This document shows positions 15,760 through 25,853 of a stretch of DNA of 64,000 nt, piece by piece. Location of the stretch: positions 248,001 through 312,000 of the forward strand of contig JBCHKQ010000002.1 in NCBI GenBank assembly GCA_039023545.1. Reading direction: 5' to 3'. The position numbers were made by a program, and so were the translations under genes. The stretch comes from Spirochaetia bacterium 38H-sp. Its GTDB lineage: Bacteria; Spirochaetota; Spirochaetia; Winmispirales; Winmispiraceae. Within the stretch, counting starts at the first letter, position 1; the number at the start of each line of letters is the position of its first letter. Below the pieces are notes generated by a model, which did not search any database, was not told the DNA's origin, and saw nothing but the letters and a program-made list of their open reading frames with translations.

Positions 15760-16898
15760 GCAGTTACCTCCTCAGTTACCGCTTCAGGAAAAAGCTCGGG
15801 GTTGAAGCGGTAGTTGTTCATGAAGTCGTTAAGGATCTTGCGAAAGATCGCTTTGTTCTCTTCCAGCATCTCCACAGGCTCGAAGAGCGAATAATTGCCG
15901 TGGCTCAGAAGCTGGACATAGCGATGGTGCAGCTCTTCGTCCTCGTCGTCGGGGTCGCGTTTGATGATGTCCCCGAAGTGGTTGAAGCCGTGGAAGGTGG
16001 CGGTCCTCTCCAGGATGCTGCGCAGGATGTTGAAGTGGTAGGTGTAGAGCCGGCCGGACTCAGCGGCCTTGTGCAGCTCCTTGAGCATGGCCACGTGATA
16101 GAAGCGGGGCGTGTCATTTGTGTGTTGCAGCTCGAACTCGGATCCTCTCGTTCTGAGAAAGAGGCAAAGCCCGGACCCACGTCGAATCTGGTTGCGCCAT
16201 TCATTGCAAAGAACATTGAAAAAGAGTGTGTGATGGGAGGAGATAACGGTCTTAAGACGATCCTGCCGCTTAAGCATATGCACAAGATGTGCGGCCACGG
16301 CGATGGCGTTGTTCTCGTCCAGTGAGGAGATGGGATCGTCGATATATAGGTATTTCACCCAGTCGTAGGCCTCCTGGCCGTCGATGGCGAGCTGGGCGAT
16401 GGCGAGGAAGAAGCACCAGATGAACATGTTCTCCTCGCCGCGGGAGACCTTGATGAGAACCGGCTCCTCCTCACCGTCGTCGTTTTTCACCGTTTCCCGC
16501 CAGAAACGGACGGTTCCTGCTTTGTAGTCGATATCGAACTGAAAGTCCGCATAGCGGCCCAGGAAGCGGCGGATGCGGCTTTCCATCTCCAGCTCCTCGA
16601 GGCCGCCGAAGAAACGCGAGGCGGTGTTCATGCGCAAGACACGCTCGCGGTCATGCTCCAGATCGTTGTCCCAGAAGAACAGGTCCTCGGTGAAGGCGTT
16701 GAAGTAGAGGGTGTCGCGGGCGACGGTCTCGCCCTCGGCGTTGCGCTGCTTGCCCTGCTCCTTGAAGGCCATGGACAGCCGCGTCTTGCCGGTGCCGTTG
16801 TAGGCGAAGATGAGCGTGACCTTCTTGTCGAGGCTGCGCAGGTGCCGCGCCACGGCGTCGAGTTCTTGGAAGGTCTGGATGCTATCCTTCGCCGCCAT
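15756..16898 (-). CDS. prrC: PrrC-like anticodon nuclease
   Basis: A 380-residue ATPase-nuclease placed inside the hsd operon, as PrrC is in EcoprrI. ABC-type motifs are in order: Walker A at 33-39 (YNGTGKT), signature SRGEENMF at 152-159, Walker B YLYIDDPISSLD at 184-194, and the H-loop at H222/H223. The C-terminal part carries R293-x3-E297 and H333 in LLSHGNYS. This matches the Arg-x3-Glu...His catalytic triad known for PrrC (R320, E324, H356), with a 40- versus 36-residue gap. Known PrrC (396 residues) cuts a tRNA anticodon loop when phage disarms the restriction enzyme. The ATG has an AGGAGG site 4 bp inside the operon and overlaps hsdM by 4 bp. The tRNA target is not visible. Confidence 0.8.
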   Translation of the reverse strand: MAAKDSIQTFQELDAVARHLRSLDKKVTLIFAYNGTGKTRLSMAFKEQGKQRNAEGETVARDTLYFNAFTEDLFFWDNDLEHDRERVLRMNTASRFFGGLEELEMESRIRRFLGRYADFQFDIDYKAGTVRFWRETVKNDDGEEEPVLIKVSRGEENMFIWCFFLAIAQLAIDGQEAYDWVKYLYIDDPISSLDENNAIAVAAHLVHMLKRQDRLKTVISSHHTLFFNVLCNEWRNQIRRGSGLCLFLRTRGSEFELQHTNDTPRFYHVAMLKELHKAAESGRLYTYHFNILRSILERTATFHGFNHFGDIIKRDPDDEDEELHHRYVQLLSHGNYSLFEPVEMLEENKAIFRKILNDFMNNYRFNPELFPEAVTEEVTA

Positions 16899-16901
16899 CG
16901 T

Positions 16902-18165
16902 TTACTCGACCTCCTGCGGGAAAAGTTGCTGCAAGAGCCCCTTCTTGTGGGCCTTGAGGGCGTCGAGCCGCTTCGCCTGAAGCTCGATCAGCTCATCGAG
17001 CGACGACAGACAGTCGGCAATTTTTTGTTGTTCCATTCTATCTCTAGGGATGGGAAGAATTATGCTGAAAAAATCATCCGCGCTGATATTCAATAATCCA
17101 TCACTTCGTGCAGAACTGGTGATGAACTTAGCTAATTGAATTCCATGGAAGTTGTTCGCAAAATAGCCAATGAAAAACTCTGACACGTATTCCGGTTTAA
17201 ATTCGAAACAATAAAAAGCGTTAGGCACAGCTACTTCATCGAATTCGCGTAGCTGATAGATGGCACCTTGAGGAAAAGTCTTTGAATTGCCTTTGTTGTA
17301 CGCAAATTGCCCATTTTTTAATCTGATGTAATTGTGGTATTGGTGCCCGGCAATTTCTCTTCCGAACTTTTCTTTTTGAGAGACGAATCCTATTCCTGCA
17401 GAGATGCTAACGGCTACTAATCGGCGGTCACCGACTCTCTCTGTAATTCTGTCAGCCACATCCCCCAACCGCTTCACCTCCCACGGGCCGGCGTTGCGGA
17501 ACTCGGGGAAGCGCAGGCGGGGGGTGGTTTCGCCCTCGCGGGGGAAAAGCTGCTGCATGAGGCCCTTCTTGTGGGCCTTGAGGGCGTCGAGCCGCTTCGC
17601 CTCCAGCCCGATCACCTCATCGAGCGACGACAGGCAGTCGGCGATTTTTTGTTGTTCGGGAACTGATGGGATGCGTACTTGAAGTAGTTTTACTGTATCG
17701 GCGTTTAGGTTTCGGACTCCCCCACCAGCAGCAGCATCTTGGAAGTATTTTTGACAAGTAGGCGAAAGAATTTCGTAATATAGAAATTCATTTTCTATAT
17801 CGTGGCTGATATCCTTAATTGCAAGCCACCCATCATGAATGCAAGCATTTATTTTTAAAATATATGGTCGTCCAAAACTCATCGAGTTGGACATAATCAA
17901 GTTTCCGGGATACACCTCTCTTGTTTTAGAGAGCCCAGAAGGCTTTATCTTCTCTTCAGTAGAAAAAACGTATTTTGAGTCTTCTCGTAAATCACCAATC
18001 TTGAGCCAACTTAGCCCTTGGTCATTTTTCGTTAGGTATTTATCAATTGGTCGTGGTGATCCGCCACGGACAACATCGGCTACCTCCTCCAACCGCTTCA
18101 CCTCCCACGGTCCGGCGTTGCGGAACTCGGGAAAGCGCAGGCGGGGCACAGCGGTTTTCTTCTTC

Positions 18166-18173
<8 letters not shown>
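16902..18173 (-). CDS. hsdS: Type I restriction-modification specificity subunit HsdS
   Basis: Sequence-recognition subunit with two target-recognition domains, each preceded by the same GPWEVKRL segment and each followed by the helical spacer EQQKIADCLSSLDE / KRLDALKAHKKGL. The two halves are near-identical copies in the conserved parts, and the recognition domains between them are clearly more AT-rich. The start is at 18173 (MTEKKK) or 18179 (MNMTEKKK): GGAGG lies 8 and 2-3 bp upstream, respectively. Longer frames overlap hsdR heavily. The start overlaps the hsdR stop by a few bases and the stop is 3 bp before the anticodon-nuclease gene. Confidence 0.95.
16921..17657 (-). repeat. Direct repeat of the HsdS helical spacer coding region
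   Basis: The stretch at about 16921-17036 is repeated almost base for base at 17541-17657. It encodes the EQQKIADCLSSLDE...QQLFP helical spacer. A second pair, about 17466-17521 and 18089-18146, encodes PRLRFPEFRNAGPWEVKRL. These repeats frame the two recognition domains and are the usual places for domain exchange by recombination. Confidence 0.85.
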
Positions 18174-21383
<3,210 letters not shown>

Positions 21384-21388
21384 TCAGC

Positions 21389-21892
21389 TTAGATTCTTGT
21401 TTCCTTCATGTGTCTGCCGCTAGGCAGGTCCGGACTGGCCACCAGAAAATCGCAAATCGGGTAGCGACGGTATTCGGGGTGGTCCGCCGCGGCGTAGGTC
21501 ATGTGACCATCCACGATGGATCCGTTCCAGGCGGCCACGACCGTCTTGTTCCGGGACAATCCCTGAAGCAGACGCAAAGGATCCTGCTTCAGGTGGACAT
21601 CGAAAAGGATCTCGATGTTGTCGAGCAAAACCAGCTCGCCTGTGGCTTCACCCACGATTTCGCCCAAGAGCCGCGGTAGCTGCAGAGCCCGCCTCCGTTC
21701 GGTCAGGTCCAGCATCCGGCGAGACAGCTCGAGATTGACGTTGACGAGCGGTGCGGAGGTCGAGGCCGACACCTCCTGCAACGCGGACGTCTTCCCGCTT
21801 CCCGCCGGGCCCACCATCAGGATCAGGCGGTGATAGAGCTCGCGAGCCTCGCTGATCTTTCGCAGGACCTGATCCGCCAAGGGCTCCGCCAT
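21389..21892 (-). CDS. brxF: BREX type 3 P-loop protein BrxF
   Basis: A small P-loop ATPase of 167 residues with the start at 21892 (MAEPLADQVLRK), chosen because GGAGG lies about 10 bp upstream. Walker A is at residues about 28-36 (VGPAGSGKTSAL). The Walker B-like stretch is ELVLLDNIEILFD near 90, then DPLRLLQGLSRN and VVAAWNG. These phrases are those of BREX type 3 BrxF. It reads through without a stop and may still be made, though its partners BrxC, PglX, BrxHII and PglZ are broken or absent. It lies 20 bp upstream of truncated brxC. Its remaining job, if any, is unknown. Confidence 0.8.
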   Translation of the reverse strand: MAEPLADQVLRKISEARELYHRLILMVGPAGSGKTSALQEVSASTSAPLVNVNLELSRRMLDLTERRRALQLPRLLGEIVGEATGELVLLDNIEILFDVHLKQDPLRLLQGLSRNKTVVAAWNGSIVDGHMTYAAADHPEYRRYPICDFLVASPDLPSGRHMKETRI

Positions 21893-21927
21893 TACTCGTT
21901 TCCTCCGTATTTGACTCGGGCATTCCC

Positions 21928-22162
21928 TCACCTTCCGGGCGCACCCTTGGTGCGTCCAAATCGGCTGTCTTGCCGATTTGTCGTATCGCCGTGCGTCTCT
22001 TCCAACCATCGGTCAATGGCTTCCTTTCGGAAGTGCCAATGACGGCCAATCTTCTGGCACGGGACTTTGCCTTCCCGACGATCTTGTAAAGTGTCGATTT
22101 CGATCTCTTCGGACAGGCAGGAAATTATTTGATGGTCAGGAAGTCGCCTGTTTTTCATCCAT
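21928..22162 (-). pseudogene. Frameshifted HTH (excisionase/MerR-like) regulator
   Basis: The C-terminal half reads GKVPCQKIGRHWHFRKEAIDRWLEE, shown in parts here as GKVPCQKIGRHWHF and RKEAIDRWL, typical of HTH_17 DNA-binding domains. The preceding part, SKSTLYKIV, is in a different frame (about 22090-22110), and MDEKQATS at 22162 in a third. At least two single-base deletions explain this. It is the first gene of the BREX block, where a small HTH regulator is usual. Any remaining product starting at 22158 would have a scrambled helix-turn-helix. Confidence 0.55.
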
Positions 22163-22224
22163 CATAAGCACTCTCATGGCCTTTACGCCAGATTTCGTAT
22201 CATTGAACCTCTTTTATTTAACGT

Positions 22225-22253
22225 AGTTTATAGTCAGTAATAGTTGGTGTCAA
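22225..22253 (-). promoter_or_regulatory. Predicted promoter of the BREX/hsd block
   Basis: On the minus strand TTGACA (22248-22253) is followed after 17 bp by TAAACT (22225-22230), with TATAAA overlapping at 15 bp. It is the only good promoter upstream of the HTH pseudogene and brxF. It probably now drives the hsdR-hsdS-prrC-hsdM operon as well. Confidence 0.55.
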
Positions 22254-22512
22254 TATATTTTTTGCTCACTGTTTATGGCTCGCACCCTCATGACCTAAAA
22301 ATCGTCTGTCCTGACGATATGTCAAGATAATCTAAACTCATGCGATTTCCGCACACGAGAGCTCAGCAACCGCCCGATGAGCTGTCCTATACCGGGCTAC
22401 CTATCAATAGACAGTTTTAAATGTCAGGTGGGTACACCGACTACAACAACGTGGGTTGCTATTGTACTCCGCAAGTCTTATCTCTAAACGGAAAATCCAA
22501 GAGAAAAACAAA
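22254..22512. other. Gene-free spacer between island and tRNA-Asn
   Basis: No plausible coding frame is present. The region holds several small palindromes: ATCGTC/GACGAT around 22304-22321, AGCTCA/TGAGCT around 22361-22383, and GTC-GGTG/CACC-GAC around 22424-22442. Composition is intermediate between the island and the chromosome. It may be worn-down mobile-element sequence or operator DNA; I could not match it to a known element. Confidence 0.4.
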
Positions 22513-22539
22513 TGCCCTGCCGGGTCATCCCGGCAGGGC
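22501..22539 (-). terminator. Terminator of tRNA-Asn
   Basis: Perfect 11-bp stem GCCCTGCCGGG/CCCGGCAGGGC with a 4-base loop (22514-22539), followed in the minus direction by ATTTGTTTTT. It lies 45 bp downstream of the tRNA gene. Confidence 0.85.
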
Positions 22540-22584
22540 CATGTGTTAACTAAGAACCAATAGAGTTGACAGCTTTAAACCTAG

Positions 22585-22657
22585 CTCCCCCGGACGGACT
22601 CGAACCGCCGACCTAGTGGTTAACAGCCACCCGCTCTACCGACTGAGCTACAGGGGA
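22585..22657 (-). tRNA. tRNA-Asn (anticodon GTT)
   Basis: Minus-strand cloverleaf of 73 nt. The acceptor stem is TCCCCTG against CGGGGGA with discriminator G. The D-arm contains AGCTCAGTCGG..GAGC and the anticodon loop CTGTTAA gives GTT. The T-arm is GGTTCGAGTCC. The CCA end is not encoded. The asparagine assignment follows directly from the anticodon. The gene is the nearest native feature to the right end of the foreign island, and tRNA genes are common insertion points, but no duplicated 3' end was found. Confidence 0.95.
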
Positions 22658-22720
22658 ATCTTGATGTTGGTGAGACTATATAATATTTTTTTGCTCTTTG
22701 TCAATATGTTTTTTTAAATT

Positions 22721-23587
22721 TTATATATTCCCCGGATAGACATGCCTTAGATATTTTTTTGCAATATCAACGGCAGCGAGCACGCGGGATGGCGGTGTTG
22801 GTGGTTGTGTATAATGATAGCGCGGATAGTATGCTGTAAGATGCAAGGGGATATCATCCCTTATAGCGGCAACCCACTTTGCAATATCCCTGATTTCCTC
22901 GTCGCTGTCGTTTTTACCTGGGATAAGAAGAGTGGTAACCTCCACATGGATTTTTTTTGCCGCCTGCAAGATAAAAGCCTTAACCGGCTCTATCTTTCCC
23001 CTGATAAAAGAAGAATAAAAATCAGCATTAAAACTCTTGAGATCAATATTGGCAGCGTCCATATGCTCCAGGATATCCTCCGCAGGAGCGGGATTGATAT
23101 ATCCGTTGGTAACAAGCACATTCTTGAGCCCTCTTTTCCTTGCAAGGCGGGCAGCCTCTGTTATAAACTCAGCATGAATAAGCGGCTCAGAATACGTGTA
23201 GGCAATCCCCATAGACCCCAGAGCGATTGCCCTGTCAACCAGCTCTTGCGGCTCAAAGAAAGAAAGAGAAGACACAAGAGAAGCAAACTCAATAGAAATG
23301 CTGTAGTTCTGACAAAAGGGACAGCGAAAAGGACAGCCCACAAAGCCCACGCTCATGATAACAGAACCCGGAAAAAAATGATATAGCGGCTTTTTCTCAA
23401 TAGGGTCCATTGCGATAGAAGAAATCATGCCATAATACGGAAGCATCAGTCTGCCCGCCTGATTTCTGCGCACTCCACAAATCCCGATCTTTCCCTCGGC
23501 AATAACACAGAAATGCGGACAAAGCTCACATCTTACCTTGCCTTCATCCAGCCTGGTATAATAACTTGCCTCAAAATCAGTTCTCAT
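22721..23587 (-). CDS. AmmeMemoRadiSam-type radical SAM enzyme (AmrS-like)
   Basis: A 288-residue radical SAM protein formerly called pyruvate-formate-lyase activating enzyme-like. The cluster motif is GCPFRCPFCQNYSIS (C-x3-C-x2-C). An N-terminal cysteine set, CELCPHFC and GICGVR, is typical of the AmrS group. YTYSEPLIHAEF and the IPGKNDSDEEI stretch also fit. Its partners AmrA (AMMECR1) and AmrB (Memo) are not adjacent, and the reaction of the family was not established to my knowledge. It overlaps the upstream 105-residue gene by 4 bp (ATGA), so the two are co-translated. Confidence 0.88.
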   Translation of the reverse strand: MRTDFEASYYTRLDEGKVRCELCPHFCVIAEGKIGICGVRRNQAGRLMLPYYGMISSIAMDPIEKKPLYHFFPGSVIMSVGFVGCPFRCPFCQNYSISIEFASLVSSLSFFEPQELVDRAIALGSMGIAYTYSEPLIHAEFITEAARLARKRGLKNVLVTNGYINPAPAEDILEHMDAANIDLKSFNADFYSSFIRGKIEPVKAFILQAAKKIHVEVTTLLIPGKNDSDEEIRDIAKWVAAIRDDIPLHLTAYYPRYHYTQPPTPPSRVLAAVDIAKKYLRHVYPGNI

Positions 23588-23898
23588 TCTTTTCCTACCA
23601 GAAAAGGCCTCAGCTCCACCCCCACACTGCCTTTTTTAATCCACACAGTAAGCTCACGAGCCATAACACCGTTCTCACCAGTAATAGCCGCCTCGGAATC
23701 TATGTGCAGAATATTTTCTATATAAAACTCCAAAACCCGTCTAGAATCAGAGTCAACATATAGAAGAACTTTCTTAGAATCGTAAGGATGCTTCTTTATA
23801 ATCCCTTTAAACGGCAGTGCCTCAAGCCTATAGTTGCTGTGACCAGGAATCTCGGGCAAAAAAGGCTCTGTTACGTCAAGATACTTGTTAATTGCCAT
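23584..23898 (-). CDS. Short conserved protein of unknown function, leaderless start
   Basis: I do not recognise this protein of about 105 residues; it is rich in beta-strand-like alternation (KKVLLYVDSDSRRVLEF) with no signal peptide or metal motif. I place the start at 23898 (MAINKYLDV). A longer ATG at 23943 has no ribosome site, abuts a REP element, and would lie upstream of a very good promoter. That promoter, TTGACA-17 bp-TATTCT, ends exactly 6 bp before the 23898 ATG, so the mRNA would begin at or beside the start codon. It is coupled to the radical SAM gene by a 4-bp overlap. Confidence 0.55.
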   Translation of the reverse strand: MAINKYLDVTEPFLPEIPGHSNYRLEALPFKGIIKKHPYDSKKVLLYVDSDSRRVLEFYIENILHIDSEAAITGENGVMARELTVWIKKGSVGVELRPFLVGKE

Positions 23899-23904
23899 AT
23901 TATA

Positions 23905-23933
23905 AGAATATAACTGGCGTATTATGCTGTCAA
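23905..23933 (-). promoter_or_regulatory. Predicted leaderless promoter
   Basis: TTGACA at 23928-23933 and TATTCT at 23905-23910, 17 bp apart, with 6 bp (TATAAT) between the -10 and the ATG at 23898. Same geometry as the ptsI and xylanase promoters. Confidence 0.65.
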
Positions 23934-23949
23934 GAGAAAACATATTTCA

Positions 23950-24105
23950 TACCGAACGGCTTTGCCTGTGCCAAAATAAAGCAAAGCTGGCAAGCATGGC
24001 ACAGACAAGCCTGCCTACGGCAAATATATGGCACAAAAGCGAGCAAAACACTGTGCCTGCCGCCGGAGGCAGCACAATGACGCCGTGCGTCATGTGCGTT
24101 CGGTA
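23950..24105. repeat. REPIN-like inverted pair, units R3a and R3b
   Basis: R3a (23950-24022, plus) has TACCGAACG, a long stem with GGCTT..CTGTGCC/GGCACAG..AAGCC arms, then CTGCC-TAC-GGCA. R3b (24058-24105, minus) is the mirror: TGCC-rich end, CACATGACG/CGTCAT stem, then CGTTCGGTA. The pair separates the 105-residue gene from the PilZ gene. Confidence 0.85.
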
Positions 24106-24142
24106 TGATTTTATAAAATATTCAGCTGGGTAGAAAAAGATA

Positions 24143-24871
24143 CTAGGATAAAACGCTAATCTCATTATCTATAGCAGCTTCCAGAAAATAGTCCTTGATT
24201 GATTTTTTGAGCTCGTCTGTAGGGGCTATAAAAGCCAGATGAAGCCCGTCTATGGTAGAGATAACTGTGCAATCCACATTAAACAGCTTATCGCCCACGC
24301 GCAAAGAACAGTGTCTGAGAAGGCTTTTCTCGCGTATTTCCAGAAGAACTGAGGTGTCATAGGGCAAAAATCCAAGGCCTTCCAGAGATATGTCCAGAAT
24401 CTTGCCAAAGACAAGCATGTGTTTATCAGGATGAGAGAAAAGGAAGCCAACTTTGTCGATGGATTGGGGAATAAAGCGCGGAAAACGCCTACCGTCAGGG
24501 AGCTTTCTGTATCTTGCAATCAGTTTTTTGACTCGCTTTATCTGAGCTGCATCGTTTAAGCTGCTGTCTACAAAGGCACGTATTCCCAGGGCTGTGGCCT
24601 TGCTAGCCTCCTCTTGATCAAACTTCTCACCGGTTAGAAGGATTATGGGAGCATCATGGATTTCTGTGCTTTTGATATAGCTGGCAAAGGTCTTCCAGTG
24701 TCTGGGAAAGTCCTCCGCATTAAACATGATAATATCAGGTGACATTTCTTCCAGATTGTCCATGGCTTTAACAGGGTGCCAATACTGGATGATTTCTATT
24801 CCCTGAAGTATCAGCTTGTTGATGAGAAGTTCCTTTATGTCATCTCTGTCCGATATCAGAAGTATCTTCAT
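24143..24871 (-). CDS. Receiver-like / PilZ-domain protein
   Basis: A 242-residue cytoplasmic protein. The first 120 residues resemble a response-regulator receiver fold (MKILLISDRDDIKELLINKL; IILLTGEKFDQEEA), but the usual phosphoacceptor Asp in the third strand reads IIMFNAEDF, so the site is uncertain. A PilZ domain follows from about 128 with RRFPRF and ILDISLEGLGF. These match the RxxxR and D/NxSxxG cyclic-di-GMP binding motifs (first motif approximate). Likely a c-di-GMP effector. It starts 2 bp after the stop of the upstream secreted protein gene, so they form one operon. Confidence 0.72.
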   Translation of the reverse strand: MKILLISDRDDIKELLINKLILQGIEIIQYWHPVKAMDNLEEMSPDIIMFNAEDFPRHWKTFASYIKSTEIHDAPIILLTGEKFDQEEASKATALGIRAFVDSSLNDAAQIKRVKKLIARYRKLPDGRRFPRFIPQSIDKVGFLFSHPDKHMLVFGKILDISLEGLGFLPYDTSVLLEIREKSLLRHCSLRVGDKLFNVDCTVISTIDGLHLAFIAPTDELKKSIKDYFLEAAIDNEISVLS

Positions 24872-24872
24872 G

Positions 24873-25817
24873 CTATTCTGTTCCCATATTATGGACGTTA
24901 TAGTCTGTTATGTACCATATATTATCTTTTTTCTTCAGCATGTAGGTGTATTCTTTTACTTCTTTATATGTACCATAGTCAAATTTTTCTATAACGACAA
25001 CCTTTCCTTCTTTTTGTGTATATTCTGTTTTTACTATCTCATATTCCTGAGGTATCACTATTATATCTCTGTCAACAACACTGGATGTTAGCTCTTTTCT
25101 AAACGTATCAAGCATTCTGAGCCGTTCTTCTTCTCCCGCTTTAAGATATGCTGCTTTTCTGCTTCTATCTCTCATAAATAAGGACTCTATGTCCATGTAC
25201 AAAAAAAATCTTTCCCATTGGTTTTTCTGCCTTGCTTCTATAACGTTTTTTACAACCATATCTGGGGGCATAGGTTGTGCCGTAAGTATTTCTCTAGTCT
25301 GCTCTTCTACTCTGATTTCCGCTTCTCTTAGGATATCCATGCCGGGGTGTATTGTAACAAGGATTCTGTTGGACTTGATAACAAGGTCTTTGTTTCCCAA
25401 CTGAGGATAAAAAAGAGCCTGTACCACATATGTTCCCGGCTGGTCAAGCTGTCTGTAATCCCTAAGATCTTCTATCACGGCATATTCTTCTCCAGGCAGA
25501 AGCATTATCTCTCTATAGAATACGGGTTGATTTTGCAGCCTGTGCGTGATAAAAAAGTCTGACTCAGCAACACGGGCATTGGACATTGTCCTTATGTCAA
25601 AGTCAAAGGAAAACAGCTTCCTGTCTGCGATTTTAAAGGATATGCCCTTTGCACTATTGTTGGTAAGTGTTATCTTTACCATCAGGCTGCTGTCGGGGTA
25701 ATATATGGCCTTGTCATACAGCCTTATGCTGCAGTCAAGACCGCTTAGGTCTTGCTCCTGAGCCCCCAGGGTTGTAGTGAGCAATATGAGTAATATCGGG
25801 AGGAATGCTTTTTTCAT
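24873..25817 (-). CDS. Secreted protein of unknown function
   Basis: A 314-residue exported protein with a signal peptide (KKAFLPILLILLTTTLGAQ, cut after AQ). No known domain is recognised. Residues 25-160 look like a beta-sandwich (VKITLTNNSAKGISFKI) and the tail from about 225 like a small alpha+beta domain ending in YMLKKKDNIWYITDYN. That tail recalls lumazine-binding/NTF2-like folds of unknown role. The gene has an AGGAAGG site. It is divergent from mfd with only 36 bp between start codons, so the two promoters must overlap or lie inside the genes. The PilZ protein follows directly. Confidence 0.6.
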   Translation of the reverse strand: MKKAFLPILLILLTTTLGAQEQDLSGLDCSIRLYDKAIYYPDSSLMVKITLTNNSAKGISFKIADRKLFSFDFDIRTMSNARVAESDFFITHRLQNQPVFYREIMLLPGEEYAVIEDLRDYRQLDQPGTYVVQALFYPQLGNKDLVIKSNRILVTIHPGMDILREAEIRVEEQTREILTAQPMPPDMVVKNVIEARQKNQWERFFLYMDIESLFMRDRSRKAAYLKAGEEERLRMLDTFRKELTSSVVDRDIIVIPQEYEIVKTEYTQKEGKVVVIEKFDYGTYKEVKEYTYMLKKKDNIWYITDYNVHNMGTE

Positions 25818-25853
25818 AGTTTACCTTCCTATTTTGTATTATTTTCGGAAGTT

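Noticed and set aside
21893..22009. Longer start of brxF giving 206 residues
   Set aside because: The extra 39 residues are low-quality sequence and overlap the HTH remnant; the ATG at 21892 has a GGAGG site and matches the family start.
22585..22657. tRNA-Asn as a proven integration site for the island
   Set aside because: I could not find a copy of the tRNA 3' end at the left edge near 13.7 kb, nor an integrase gene, so this remains only a neighbour.
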